NCBI RefSeq assembly: GCF_000151665.1
Contig: NW_013171830.1
Span: 1-64,000, forward strand
DNA from: Blastocystis hominis
Lineage: Eukaryota > Sar > Bigyra > Opalinata > Blastocystidae
DNA: 64,000 nucleotides
Reading direction: 5' to 3'
Shown piece after piece: positions 1 to 10,489 of the stretch. The notes beneath the pieces were generated by a model. It saw nothing but the letters and a program-made list of their open reading frames with translations, was not told the DNA's origin and searched no databases. A program made the translations under genes and the position numbers. Position 1 is the first letter of the stretch. Every line of letters starts with the position of its first letter.

Positions 1-984
1 CTGAAGATATCGTTTTTATGGTCCCATCATAGCTCACTCTACTCACTTCTAATCCAGGGTGTGGTAGACAATACACATCAATTATTTGATAACACTCCTT
101 TATCTGGTTGCGAGTTTCATTCAAATCTTCCGTATTTCTAGGAGATAGGAAGCTGTTTTTGTAGGATTCCATTTCTTTTAGGCAGCTAGCTTGATTACTC
201 TCGTTTCGGAAATTAGCATAATCCCTAACAAGGAAGTCAATATGCTGGAATGGGGGATGATCTCCGCTTTTTCCCGAATCGCGGATACGAATACTGTAAT
301 CGGTAAACAGAGCTAAGTGTTGGAGAAAATCTTCTTGGAGTCTTCGGTCTACGTTATAAATCTGATATGATGAGAGTAATGTGGATAGACCGAATATACT
401 TGCTGTAAGTCCTTGACCTGTTTGTCCGTCCCACATTCCCTGCGTATCCATAATTAATACAGCCATTTTGCCTCCAGCAGTTGTAGGATCTGGAATAATG
501 AATGGTTTGTTCCAGAACCATATGCCTTCTGTATTACGTGCATCTCCTCCTCGAAAGTTGAATCCCTTGGAGTTTGAAGTATTGCCAGAATAGCCTTCCA
601 ATATCGCTCCGCCATACAGGATCCAAGAATAGATACCGTCCTTATTTATAGTCTTCATATCTGCATTATCTAAGGATGAGTGGCATATCACAACCTGACT
701 CTCTAATGCATGCAAATATCTCAGGATAAAATTGAGGAGAAACGATTTTCCACTTCGGAATGCACCAACAATTGAAAGAACTGCTATGGGTACTGTTTTT
801 GGTATCTACATAAAAAGATACGAAAGCTCAAACTTGTTTCATTATATACTGCATAACCTCCTTCCTCATATGAAAAGTATTGGAGTCTTTGTCTGCAACC
901 AAGAACTACAGTCAAGAAATATTGGAATTATATATATACCTGTACTGGATACTCTGAACTACTGCCTATGTTTGGTTTTGACAT
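1..984 (-). CDS. Atlastin/GBP-family large GTPase, 3' part outside window
   Basis: Dynamin-superfamily GTPase of the atlastin / guanylate-binding type, expected to fuse or remodel endoplasmic reticulum membranes. Read on the minus strand from ATG at 982-984. The P-loop GAFRSGKSFLLNF matches the GxxxxGKS box of the family. Downstream come a switch region with RGGDARNTEGIW, the G3 motif DTQGMW and the RD-box FLVRDY that replaces a normal G4 motif in this family. Two small introns (34 and 28 nt) split the first residues and are supported by in-frame stops that they remove. The middle and membrane-anchoring C-terminal parts lie beyond position 1. It could equally be a plant-type RHD3/Sey1 relative; the visible part does not decide this. 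Confidence 0.85.
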
Positions 985-1089
985 GAAAAGCAAAAAAAAT
1001 TATGAAGATATTAACATATCTTGTTATAATGTGGATTCAACGTGGAGTAAACTGGAAAAAACAATAATCAAATATTGGCATTACTTTTA

Positions 1090-1097
1090 AACAAACA
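1090..1097 (-). terminator. 3'-end motif TGTTTGTT of the gene at 1107-1781
   Basis: Exact 8-mer downstream of the TAG stop, read on the minus strand. In Blastocystis this element marks the polyadenylation site a few bases upstream. Confidence 0.7.
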
Positions 1098-1106
1098 AAA
1101 AAAAAG

Positions 1107-1781
1107 CTAATCTCTCTTTATATCACAAGGGATTCTCATGTAACCCAAAACCACAATCATCACATAAGCAATCGTCTTTACAATCATCAACAAAGCATCC
1201 TTCATTCCCCCTAAATGAATCAACGCCACGGGCATGTAGCATCCAAAAGACACCAACACCCAGAACCATATTCCTCTAAAAGGATCGTCAGCTTCCTTCC
1301 TCGAGTACCGGAAAAGCAAAACATCGACAATAACCCCAATAAGAATAAAGGGGATATTCCGAAGCCAGCTCATAAGCGGATTATGAGTGTTGTGAATCCA
1401 GTCGTTTTGAGGTAGCAATACAAAGATAACACGTAATGCGAATAAAATATATGTAGCCCAGCGCAGTTCATTGAGGTTTTGTTTATAATGCAGCGAGATA
1501 AGCTCAAACATAATGACATAGAATATGGCCATGCCGATGGAGCTCACTGCATTACCAATTCCGATTGCAGCAACCACTGCTTCTGTTTTACCCATATTAA
1601 GCCCATAAGCGCGAGGGAGAAGATGGAAGCAGTCTCCGAAACCAAGGATTAAGCACATATAAGAAAAAAGTCGATATTCCTTATTAGGGGATTTACGAAG
1701 AAGCATTCGGAAACCCAGGATCAGAATCGTAGAGAGGTACAAAATATCGAACGAAGATTCAAACAACACAGCAGGATTCAT
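1107..1781 (-). CDS. Intronless multi-pass membrane protein, bacterial-type family
   Basis: A 224-residue protein with six to seven hydrophobic segments, in one open exon starting MNPAVLFESS. The segment LILGFGDCFHLLPR after the second membrane helix and the phrase VKTIAYVMIVVLGY near the end resemble a family of uncharacterised membrane proteins that I recall from Firmicutes. No enzymatic function is known to me. It has no intron, unlike most genes here, which would fit fairly recent acquisition from a gut bacterium. The stop TAG is followed about 10 nt later by TGTTTGTT at 1090-1097, so it is used as a genuine gene with a Blastocystis 3' end. Confidence 0.7.
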   Translation of the reverse strand: MNPAVLFESSFDILYLSTILILGFRMLLRKSPNKEYRLFSYMCLILGFGDCFHLLPRAYGLNMGKTEAVVAAIGIGNAVSSIGMAIFYVIMFELISLHYKQNLNELRWATYILFALRVIFVLLPQNDWIHNTHNPLMSWLRNIPFILIGVIVDVLLFRYSRKEADDPFRGIWFWVLVSFGCYMPVALIHLGGMKDALLMIVKTIAYVMIVVLGYMRIPCDIKRD

Positions 1782-1958
1782 TATTAAAAGAATTATGGAT
1801 CTACAAGGAAAAGATTTCGAATCGAGTTCTCTACTAGATTCTTTTAGAATTCGAGACAGTTACATTTAGAAGACTGCATTGTTCTATTTGAAGCAACTGA
1901 TCGTTTGCCAAGGCAATCAAAAATCACGCGTTGTTTTATTTTAATAAAATGGTTTGAT

Positions 1959-1966
1959 AACAAACA
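1959..1966 (-). terminator. 3'-end motif TGTTTGTT of the CAP-H2-like gene
   Basis: Exact 8-mer 9 nt after the TAG stop of the gene at 1976-2371. Confidence 0.75.
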
Positions 1967-1975
1967 GCATATCTA

Positions 1976-2371
1976 CTACAATTTATGGTTCATTAGCCGT
2001 GTTTCAACATTTCCCATTTCTCCCTTGTTTTGAATCAAAATCGTTCCATCATTAGCCATTTGAAGCAGAGAGACAAACATTCTCGATACTTCATAGGGTT
2101 TTCTTTGTTTCGACAATTCAGCAACGGAAGCTTCTTTTTTGTCCTTTGCATTCAATTCCTCAATCAATTCTTCGCTGTTTTTATGAATATCAAATTCTTC
2201 ACGTCGATCTTGTTCTTCTAAGACCGGTACAATCTTCGTTTCCCATTCTGCTACTCGCTTTCCCAGCTTCGTTTCCCTCGTGAATTTTTCGACTCCGTTC
2301 ATAAACGCCTCCATGTGCTGTCTACACAGATCTTCATAGGATACATATCCTCCATCCATCATCGTCATCAT
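1976..2371 (-). CDS. NCAPH2: Condensin-2 subunit H2 (CAP-H2) C-terminal region
   Basis: The 131-residue frame matches the C-terminal winged region of CAP-H2, the kleisin of condensin II. Diagnostic stretches are VAEWETKIVPVLEEQDRREE, FDIHKNSEELI and YEVSRMFVSLLQMANDGTI. The family protein is normally around 500-600 residues, so this is only its last quarter. An in-frame TGA lies nine codons upstream of the first ATG, and I found no GT-AG intron that joins it to further CAP-H2 exons. Either the rest is missing or divergent, or the N-terminal exons are very small. The run ATGATGACGATGATG gives several possible starts. Confidence 0.65.
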   Translation of the reverse strand: MMTMMDGGYVSYEDLCRQHMEAFMNGVEKFTRETKLGKRVAEWETKIVPVLEEQDRREEFDIHKNSEELIEELNAKDKKEASVAELSKQRKPYEVSRMFVSLLQMANDGTILIQNKGEMGNVETRLMNHKL

Positions 2372-2523
2372 CGTCTGGTTCGTTTCGCCGATTCTTCACT
2401 GCATTTTACTTGTTCCTCTACTAAAATAATGTTATTGACGTTTTCACAAAGGTTATTCTGTCAAATATACTGCTTTACATTATAATCATTTCAAGACTAA
2501 TCCATATTTGAAAAGACGAGTAA

Positions 2524-2778
2524 CATGAGCACTTCCTTTCGCAACACTGTACTATTTACAGAACAGAGTGACCACTTTGAAAGAGTAATGTACGGTTAGC
2601 ACGCTATTGCCCGAAAAGAGCTATAACGTAATAATAGCCAACACATTGATGTTTCGCTTCCTATTTTACTACCGGATACAGTATTAGGCCATTTGCTCGA
2701 TGAACAGAAACACACTACCATAGTGCATTTAAATAAAGAAGGCAAGACATCAAACACGAGTAATCTCACAAACAAATA
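2524..2778 (+). other. Possible small plus-strand gene, exon structure unresolved
   Basis: Two stretches read like protein on the plus strand: one from the ATG at 2524 (MSTSFRNTVLFTEQSDHFER) and one before the TAG at 2776 (DVSLPILLPDTVLGHLL, then DEQKHTTIVHLNKEGK). They are in different frames and separated by about 60 nt with stops. I could not find a single GT-AG intron that joins them cleanly. It would be transcribed divergently from the CAP-H2 piece and converge on the tetraspan gene at 2796. No family recognised. Confidence 0.3.
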
Positions 2779-2795
2779 GAGCAAATCGATGACAA

Positions 2796-3308
2796 TTAAG
2801 TAGAAATCATCATCAACGATTTGACAACAGTTACTTCTTCGAGTAAAGTGCTGACTTCACATAAACAAACTAAAATTCAGACTCAAATGAAGAACTACCT
2901 CGAAGACTGCCAGAATTATTGATACTATCGCGAGTACTATATACATAATCCTTGCAAACGTTGCGTCAGTGATTGTGTTGAGAATAACACACTCGGCAAT
3001 AAATACAATAGCCTCAATCAAAATATTCAAGCCTGCCATGAAAGAAACACCTACAAAAAGACCATGGAACAAATCGGAATCTCTGAACTATAAAGTAAAC
3101 AAAATACAGCGACAAATACAAACAATCTGTTAAGAATGAAGAAAACAAAAATCCCAATCAGAATGATAATATTCCACAACATTAGAAAGAACAGGGAAAC
3201 TCCAAAAGTTGAGGATGTAGATGTAGCAATCATGCCTAACACTGTGCAGACAATATATATAATAACAACTATCTACAAATTACAAACATCCAGAAAACTA
3301 ACCTGCAT
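2796..3308 (-). CDS. Small four-helix membrane protein
   Basis: Joining three exons gives a 140-residue protein with four hydrophobic segments (for example VVIIYIVCTVLGMIA and IMYIVLAIVSIILAVFEVV) and short loops, a tetraspan layout. I do not recognise the family. The first exon is only ATG CAG. Introns lie at 3273-3302 (30 nt) and 3088-3113 (26 nt). A third intron of 34 nt near the end removes an early TGA and leads to TAA at 2796. Exon lengths sum to exactly 3 x 141 nt, which supports this model. A TGTTTGTG motif follows at about 2766-2773. Confidence 0.6.
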
Positions 3309-3419
3309 TATACTCCAAACTGTGGACCCCGGGTTTTTCTCTTTATAGTTAGTCATTAGTAAAGAAAGCCGGCCGAAAAAATAAATAAAAATGATTCTTC
3401 CAACGAAACGGTTTCATCG

Positions 3420-3427
3420 AACAAACA
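3420..3427 (-). terminator. 3'-end motif TGTTTGTT of RPL4
   Basis: Exact 8-mer about 55 nt after the TAA of the uL4 gene. Confidence 0.65.
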
Positions 3428-3482
3428 AAACTACCTCCATCGGGTTGAGCGAACCCTGGCTGACCGAGCCGGAGCTCTCTTC

Positions 3483-4668
3483 TTACATCATCATGCTCTC
3501 ATAGTAGGCGGCCTTCTTCTCCGCGTACTTGGCCTTCTCCGCACGCTTCTTCTCGAGGTTCTCGGCCTTGTGCTTGATGTTCTCCTCCATGGCCTTCTGC
3601 TCGGCCGCGCGGGCGATGGCGGCGTAGGGGTTCAGGCTGTCCATCACGGCCTTGTTCTTCAGCGCGTTGGCCTTCTTCGGGTAGGCCACCACCTTCTTCG
3701 CCGGACGCACCACCGCCTGGATCTCCGCCGAGTTGATCAGACGGCCCATGTCCGCCACCGTCAGCACGTTCTTCGGCATCGTGTAGCCCACCTTCTCCGA
3801 CTCGGGGCCGTACAGAGCCTCCAGACGCTCGAACGCAGCCTTCGTCCAGATCACGAAGCGGCCCACGTGGCCACCGGGCGCCATGCGCAGCACGTTCATG
3901 CGGTTCACGTTGCACAGCTCCACGCCGGGAATGTTGCGGAACGGCAGCGCCACCGCCTCCTCGCCGTCAGCGTACACCACCATCGGACCCACGCGCATCG
4001 TGTATCGGCGGTTGCGCATCTTGCCCTTACCGCAGCGGATCTTCTTGCTCTCAGACACTCTCTCAACGTCCGCGTAGCAACCGTTCTTCTGCAGGAACGA
4101 CACAGCCTCCTTCGTCTTCGTCAGCTTGCACAGAGCGTCATCCACAACGAACGGAATCTCGCTCACACCGTCGATCTTGTGACCACGAGCCATCACCAGA
4201 GCCGGAACAGCAGAAGCAGCAAGAGCAGACACCAGAGCGTATCTCTTCTGGTTCACGTTCACCTTACGGTGCCACTTTCTCCAGATCTTCGTCGGAGCGA
4301 ACATACGACCCTTGCGACACATGTTAGCGAACGCTCCCTGACCAGAACGAGCAGTGCCTCCACCAGACACACGAGGAACACGAGCCACAGCTCGACCAGT
4401 TCCCCACGAGATAGCAGAGTGCTGGTGACCAGCGCGCTTGAACACAGCGTACGGCTGGCGGTGGTTCTTGTTCAGACTACCTCACAACACTAAAAGCACC
4501 ACTTACTTCGTGTGGACGAACTGGACCACATCAGTACGAATGGGAGCAGTGAACACAGACGGAAGAGGGACCGTGCTCACGATCTTGTTAGCAGTCTCCA
4601 CAGAGTACACAGAAACAACAGGACGAGCAGCCTACCGCATCAACCGATATTCCAACACCTCCTACCAT
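3483..4668 (-). CDS. RPL4: 60S ribosomal protein uL4 (L4)
   Basis: Structural protein of the large ribosomal subunit whose extended loop lines the exit tunnel. The 373-residue product carries the family signature [14 protein letters not shown], then [20 protein letters not shown] and [17 protein letters not shown] lysine-rich C-terminal extension follows. Two introns interrupt it: 4477-4506 (30 nt, splitting the codon in FVHTN-LNKN) and 4632-4665 (34 nt), which leaves a first exon consisting of the ATG alone at 4666-4668. The exons sum to 3 x 374 nt. The gene is GC-rich like the other ribosomal genes here, and sits head-to-tail with uL2 just upstream. Confidence 0.95.
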
Positions 4669-4760
4669 TTTATTCCTTGTAATAGAGGTTTTTATTCCAA
4701 ATCAATGGTTCCATCGCACGTTCAGTCATCAGCCATTATCATGAAAACGAGTTTCAGTCC

Positions 4761-4768
4761 AACAAACA
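4761..4768 (-). terminator. 3'-end motif TGTTTGTT of RPL8
   Basis: Exact 8-mer about 70 nt after the uL2 TAA and 93 nt before the uL4 ATG. Confidence 0.65.
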
Positions 4769-4838
4769 ACCCCATTTTCATCCAATTTATCATCATTCGC
4801 TCCACAAATTCCATCCATGCTATCCACACGACTCCTTC

Positions 4839-5813
4839 TTAAGGTTCCACACGTCCACGAATACGTCCAGTGCGACGAGCAGCAATCAGACCCACCTTCT
4901 TTCCGGGGCAAGTGCCACGGCTGCGAGTCGAAGGCTTACCAATGTGCTGGTGGTTACCTCCTCCGTGCGGGTGATCCACAGGGTTCATGCACACACCGCG
5001 CACCTTCGGCCACTCATTGCGCTTCACAGCGAACTTGTGGTACGCACGACCCGCCTTCAGCATCGGCTTGTCCATGCGGCCTCCGCCAGCCACGATTCCC
5101 ACCATGCCACGGCAGCTACGCGTTACAACCAACACAAAGAGAGAAAAACATACCTCGAAGAAACCGTCTTCTTGATGCCCGAGGGCAGACGGATGAACGT
5201 CATGCTGCGGTCATCCGAGTGCCCAATCACAGTCACGTAGTCGCCAGAGCACCGAGCCAGACTGCCGCGATCCCCCACCTTGTGCTCCACGTTGCACACA
5301 ACAGTTCCCTCAGGAAGCTCACGCAGAGGAAGCACGTTACCCACGCTGATATCCGCCTTCTTACCGCAGAACACGCTCTGGCCAGTGAACATACCCTCAG
5401 CAGCCAGGAACAGCTCCTTGTCCACCTTGAAGTGGTAACTACCCATTAGCCACCTTCTCTCTAACACAAATACGGATTGCGGAAAGTCACGCGAGCAAGA
5501 GGAGCGCCACGACCGGAATCGTGAACGATCTCTCGCACCACTCCCTTCAGGAATCCGTTGCGCTCAGAATAGTCCAACGCACGGAATTGAGGCACTCCCT
5601 TACGCAGGTGAGTGTGAGCCTGGAAAACAGCTCCTTTAGCTCCTTTTCTTTGTCCTATATATGCAGTTAGACATAAATACTATATGGAGAATGCAAATCA
5701 TACAAATATTGCAAAAAGAAAAGCAAGAAACAGCAAGAGTGTTGTCGTTGCTGTTATTGTTGTTGTTGATAACCAATTTCAAATTATCACCTACCGCGAA
5801 TGACACGACCCAT
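4839..5813 (-). CDS. RPL8: 60S ribosomal protein uL2 (L8)
   Basis: Universal ribosomal protein uL2, which binds 28S rRNA near the peptidyl-transferase centre. After removing introns the product is 253 residues, the normal eukaryotic length. It starts MGRVIRGQRKGA and includes [25 protein letters not shown] and the conserved loop [17 protein letters not shown]. Three introns: one of 140 nt (5655-5794) after codon 7, one of 35 nt and one of 38 nt. Exons sum to 3 x 254 nt. The first intron is the longest convincing intron in the window and is described separately. Confidence 0.95.
5655..5794 (-). other. Unusually long (140 nt) first intron of RPL8
   Basis: GT-AG intron between codons 7 and 8 of uL2, with a likely branch point TCTAAC 17 nt before the acceptor. 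Typical introns here are about 30 nt. Ribosomal protein introns often host snoRNAs; a C-box-like GTGATAA near the 5' end is present, but I see no convincing D box or H/ACA hairpin pair. Confidence 0.7.
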
Positions 5814-7043
5814 GGATGAAAGCTAGATTCTAAACCAATTGAGAAATAGGTTCAAATGTCAATATTGGTTGTATTTCTGGAAAACCAATAATTGGATGTA
5901 TTTTGCAGAAATGATCAAGTTGAACAAAGTGGAATGAATGATGGATAGATGGCTGAATGGATAGTGAAATAGGTAGAGAATGGGATGGAAAAGTGAAAAT
6001 GAATGTTGGAAACCTTTCCCAACGTGCTAGTTTGTTTGTGTGTGGTAATGGCATTGTGAATCGATTGGTGTTTAATTGGAAGGAGTTTGCAAAGCGATAT
6101 ATTTAGTTATTATGTCCTATAGGAGGTGAGGCGAGGTGAGGTGAGGTGGATTTGCTGAATTCTATGTACTTGTGGTTGTATTGAAGTACTCAGAGAGATG
6201 TTATGAAGTGATAGAATGGAATAATTGGGTAGAACTGAATGAACAAACAAACAAACAAACAATGAATCACATTGGTCAGAGTGGATTTGTGATAAATCAT
6301 GATTTTACAACCACCACTTGCTTCCCATTTATCATATCTGTTTTCCATACATCCTAATAGAGTAGAATAACACAATACAATCAGAGACGGATGATATTGT
6401 ATATATATACTAAAGATGCCATTATCGATCATCCAATTTCACTCAAGGTGTCATTGCCTCTGAATGATTAGTCTGCAAATGTCAAAAAAGAAATCGCTTT
6501 ATGTCCAAATGCAATCTGAACTGGAGTATGAAAACAACACATTACACATATATTGATGCTTATTCCATTCAGGTCATTCACATCAAATGCATTGCTCATA
6601 ATTTCAAATTCGTTTGAATAAGGATTGTTTATACCCTATTCAAAGGATCATTTGAAGGCATCTCTGCTGATTGTGGTACACAGTCACATTATGAATCGTA
6701 TTATTTACACATCCAGAGATCAAAACCCATTATCTCTTCACACAATAATGTACTAACCATCCTCGTCAATCGTGTGAATGCTAGGAAATGTATAACTGAA
6801 AGTCGATTTTCACATGATGACAAGTACAATCACTTTTTCAACATAAGTAGTACAATTCGATTAATGGATTGAATCAAATACCATCCAAACATAACGATAA
6901 CATACATACAGATTGGATTGAGGATATTTGCAATGACTTGTATTATAAGCAATGTTTAATTGATAGTCAGATTATAACTCACATCTATTGTTTTTCAAGT
7001 GCTCATATCATTAGAGTCCAGTTCAATTTCAGTTCGTATTCTC
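5814..7043. other. Gene-poor intergenic stretch
   Basis: About 1.2 kb between the start of RPL8 and the 3' motif of RIO2, both minus strand. It is AT-rich and holds simple repeats: a GGTGA-type run at 6123-6151 and an AACA run at 6241-6261. The few open frames are short, low in complexity and without a 3' motif of their own. I see no gene, tRNA or mobile element. Confidence 0.6.
6241..6261 (+). repeat. (AACA)n simple repeat
   Basis: Five AACA/AAAC units in tandem. On the minus strand it reads TTGT repeats and so contains copies of the TGTTTGTT 3'-end motif, but no minus-strand gene ends here. Confidence 0.8.
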
Positions 7044-7051
7044 AACAAACA
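7044..7051 (-). terminator. 3'-end motif TGTTTGTT of RIO2
   Basis: Exact 8-mer 7 nt downstream of the RIO2 TAG. Confidence 0.8.
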
Positions 7052-7058
7052 GGTTCAT

Positions 7059-8800
<1,742 letters not shown>

Positions 8801-8980
8801 TGGAAGAAAGGAATTTGTGAACAAACAGTTATACAAACTACTTTAACAAAATTTTAATCACAGATTGTCTCACTACTACTCAACAAAAACAAGCACTCCC
8901 TACAATGATTGGGAATCGGCTTAAACTGATCTCGTACGCGAGCAACATATACAACAGACACAATCTATTCCATTACACAT

Positions 8981-9618
8981 TCAAAAATCGCACACCATGA
9001 ACACAATCGTGATGCTGAGGAAAACTGCTAAGGAAAGATATGAAGGACTGTTTTTCTCATAAAAGAACATTGTAACTGTGTAAATCAAATATACAAATAC
9101 AATCACAATGCCTGTGGGAATGCTCCACATCATCTATTCATTATTTCCATTCCCTAATCATACTATGGATAAGTGGTATTTTTCATAGCTGTTCTTTGAC
9201 GCTGCATTCGTTACCATAAAAATGAAAGCAAGAATCACAATGAGGAATCCTAGAATCGTAGCAACATATACTTTTTTGTCGCTTTTATATTCTTCCGCAA
9301 TAATACCGCAAAAAAGGCCGATACAAATGGCAGCAGCAACCTATGTCGTAAACCCGTTACTTAACATACTGAAGCAATGATCGAGTGAATTCTGCTGCAA
9401 GCTTGCATGTTTTTGATAGTGGCGAGAACATCACTGGAAATGTTACTAAATTTAAAGGGAAAAATAACTACCCACTTTGAAGAGAGTTCACGAATAATTG
9501 CTGCTTCTCGTTCGACATCTTCACCCATTTCGAAGCAAAGTTGATCTCTCAATCTTTTACATGACATATGCTTCTGTTCTTTCTTGGAAGATTCAAACTC
9601 GGCGATTTTATTCTCCAT
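8981..9618 (-). CDS. Small membrane protein with N-terminal helical segment
   Basis: The 192-residue product starts with a charged, coiled-coil-like segment (MENKIAEFESSKKEQKH). It is followed by at least three strongly hydrophobic segments (AAAICIGLFCGIIA, ATILGFLIVILAFIFMV, IPTGIVIVFVYLIYTVTMFF) and a short last one ending VCDF. Introns at 9341-9369 (29 nt) and 9134-9163 (30 nt) restore the frame; exons sum to 3 x 193 nt. I do not recognise the family. Layout resembles other small ER or endosomal membrane proteins. No exact TGTTTGTT follows; the nearest variants are around 8940-8960. Confidence 0.6.
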
Positions 9619-9748
9619 TTAGTTTGCTCTAGTATTTATTAAACTCTGTACAAATGATACGAAACTCCCCAGACACAAACTTTCTTAGTTTTCAATTCAA
9701 TTTGGATTGACGATTCGCCACTTGAAATCACCTTTATGGCATGTTTCA

Positions 9749-9756
9749 AACAAACA
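9749..9756 (-). terminator. 3'-end motif TGTTTGTT of the PITH gene
   Basis: Exact 8-mer 7 nt after the TGA at 9764-9766. Confidence 0.8.
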
Positions 9757-9763
9757 ACAATAC

Positions 9764-10440
9764 TCAGAAAGGACCGTTTGATGCAGCTTCTGTAATACCA
9801 TTCACATTCTATTGGAAAAGTTACGATCAACGTAAGAAACATACTTGAAGCACATGAGCTGGCTTTCCAAAAAACTTGATTCGAGAAAGAGCTGTGGAAG
9901 GAGATCCGCGGTTTTCCTTTACAAATATCTACAATAAACGCCCAAAGCTTCAGTCGTTTACCACAACCGAAGAAACATTGTTCCATTTCAGGGGCTTCAG
10001 CTTTCGAGTCGATGTGGGATTCAAATCTTCTTCCGTGAGTGTCATTGTCTGCTTCGTAAACCTTGAGTAGAACGTACTTCGGTGGCAACTAAGTTTTCTA
10101 CGTCCGAAAAGCTCACATTTGAAACATTTGCAAATAACTCCACTTCGGTAGGAGCAGATTCTACGTGTTACATTTTTCCGAACAGTACGAACCATCGTTC
10201 GGCGCCTCGATCCCTATAGAAAACAGTTTCATAGGCTGCAAGAATGGAACGTTCATGGTTAAGGAACTCGGTGCATGCGCTCGTAGTGGATATTACAACC
10301 AGAATTTGGGGATCAACACGGCTTTCGACGACGTTTAGGCAGTCTTCGAAGAGGAACTTCACATTACTGTCTTGCGTGACATTTAGAATCTTGAGATGAT
10401 CCATGTCAATGTAGCTAGTCAGGTCCTTATTCGCGCTCAT
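9764..10440 (-). CDS. PITH-domain protein (PITHD1/TXNL1 C-terminal type)
   Basis: The 169-residue product is essentially one PITH domain, the proteasome-interacting beta-jelly-roll found at the C-terminus of thioredoxin-like protein 1 and in PITHD1. Supporting stretches are DLTSYIDMDHLKILN, VESRVDPQILVV, IEAPNDESAPTEVELFANV, KLKPLKWNNVSSVVIFV and ALSRIKFFGKPAHV. No thioredoxin domain precedes it, so it is closer to PITHD1. Five introns (37, 32, 29, 33, 36 nt) are needed; exons sum to 3 x 170 nt. The placement of the first intron is inferred from frame and family alignment. Confidence 0.8.
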
Positions 10441-10448
10441 GATTCTGA

Positions 10449-10456
10449 AACAAACA
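10449..10456 (-). terminator. 3'-end motif TGTTTGTT of the kinase-SIS gene
   Basis: Exact 8-mer 33 nt downstream of the TAG at 10490-10492 and only 8 nt from the ATG of the next gene. Confidence 0.7.
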
Positions 10457-10489
10457 ATCCAAAGAGATGATGAAAACCAAACTTCGCGA

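Noticed and set aside
3570-4493. Long plus-strand open frame opposite RPL4, His/Arg/Leu-rich
   Set aside because: Antisense shadow of a GC-rich, codon-biased ribosomal gene; no family, no 3' motif. Same reasoning applies to 49806-51638 opposite CDC48 and 26573-27682 opposite glycyl-tRNA synthetase.
6241-6261. TGTTTGTT copies on the minus strand within the AACA repeat
   Set aside because: Simple repeat with no coding frame ending nearby.
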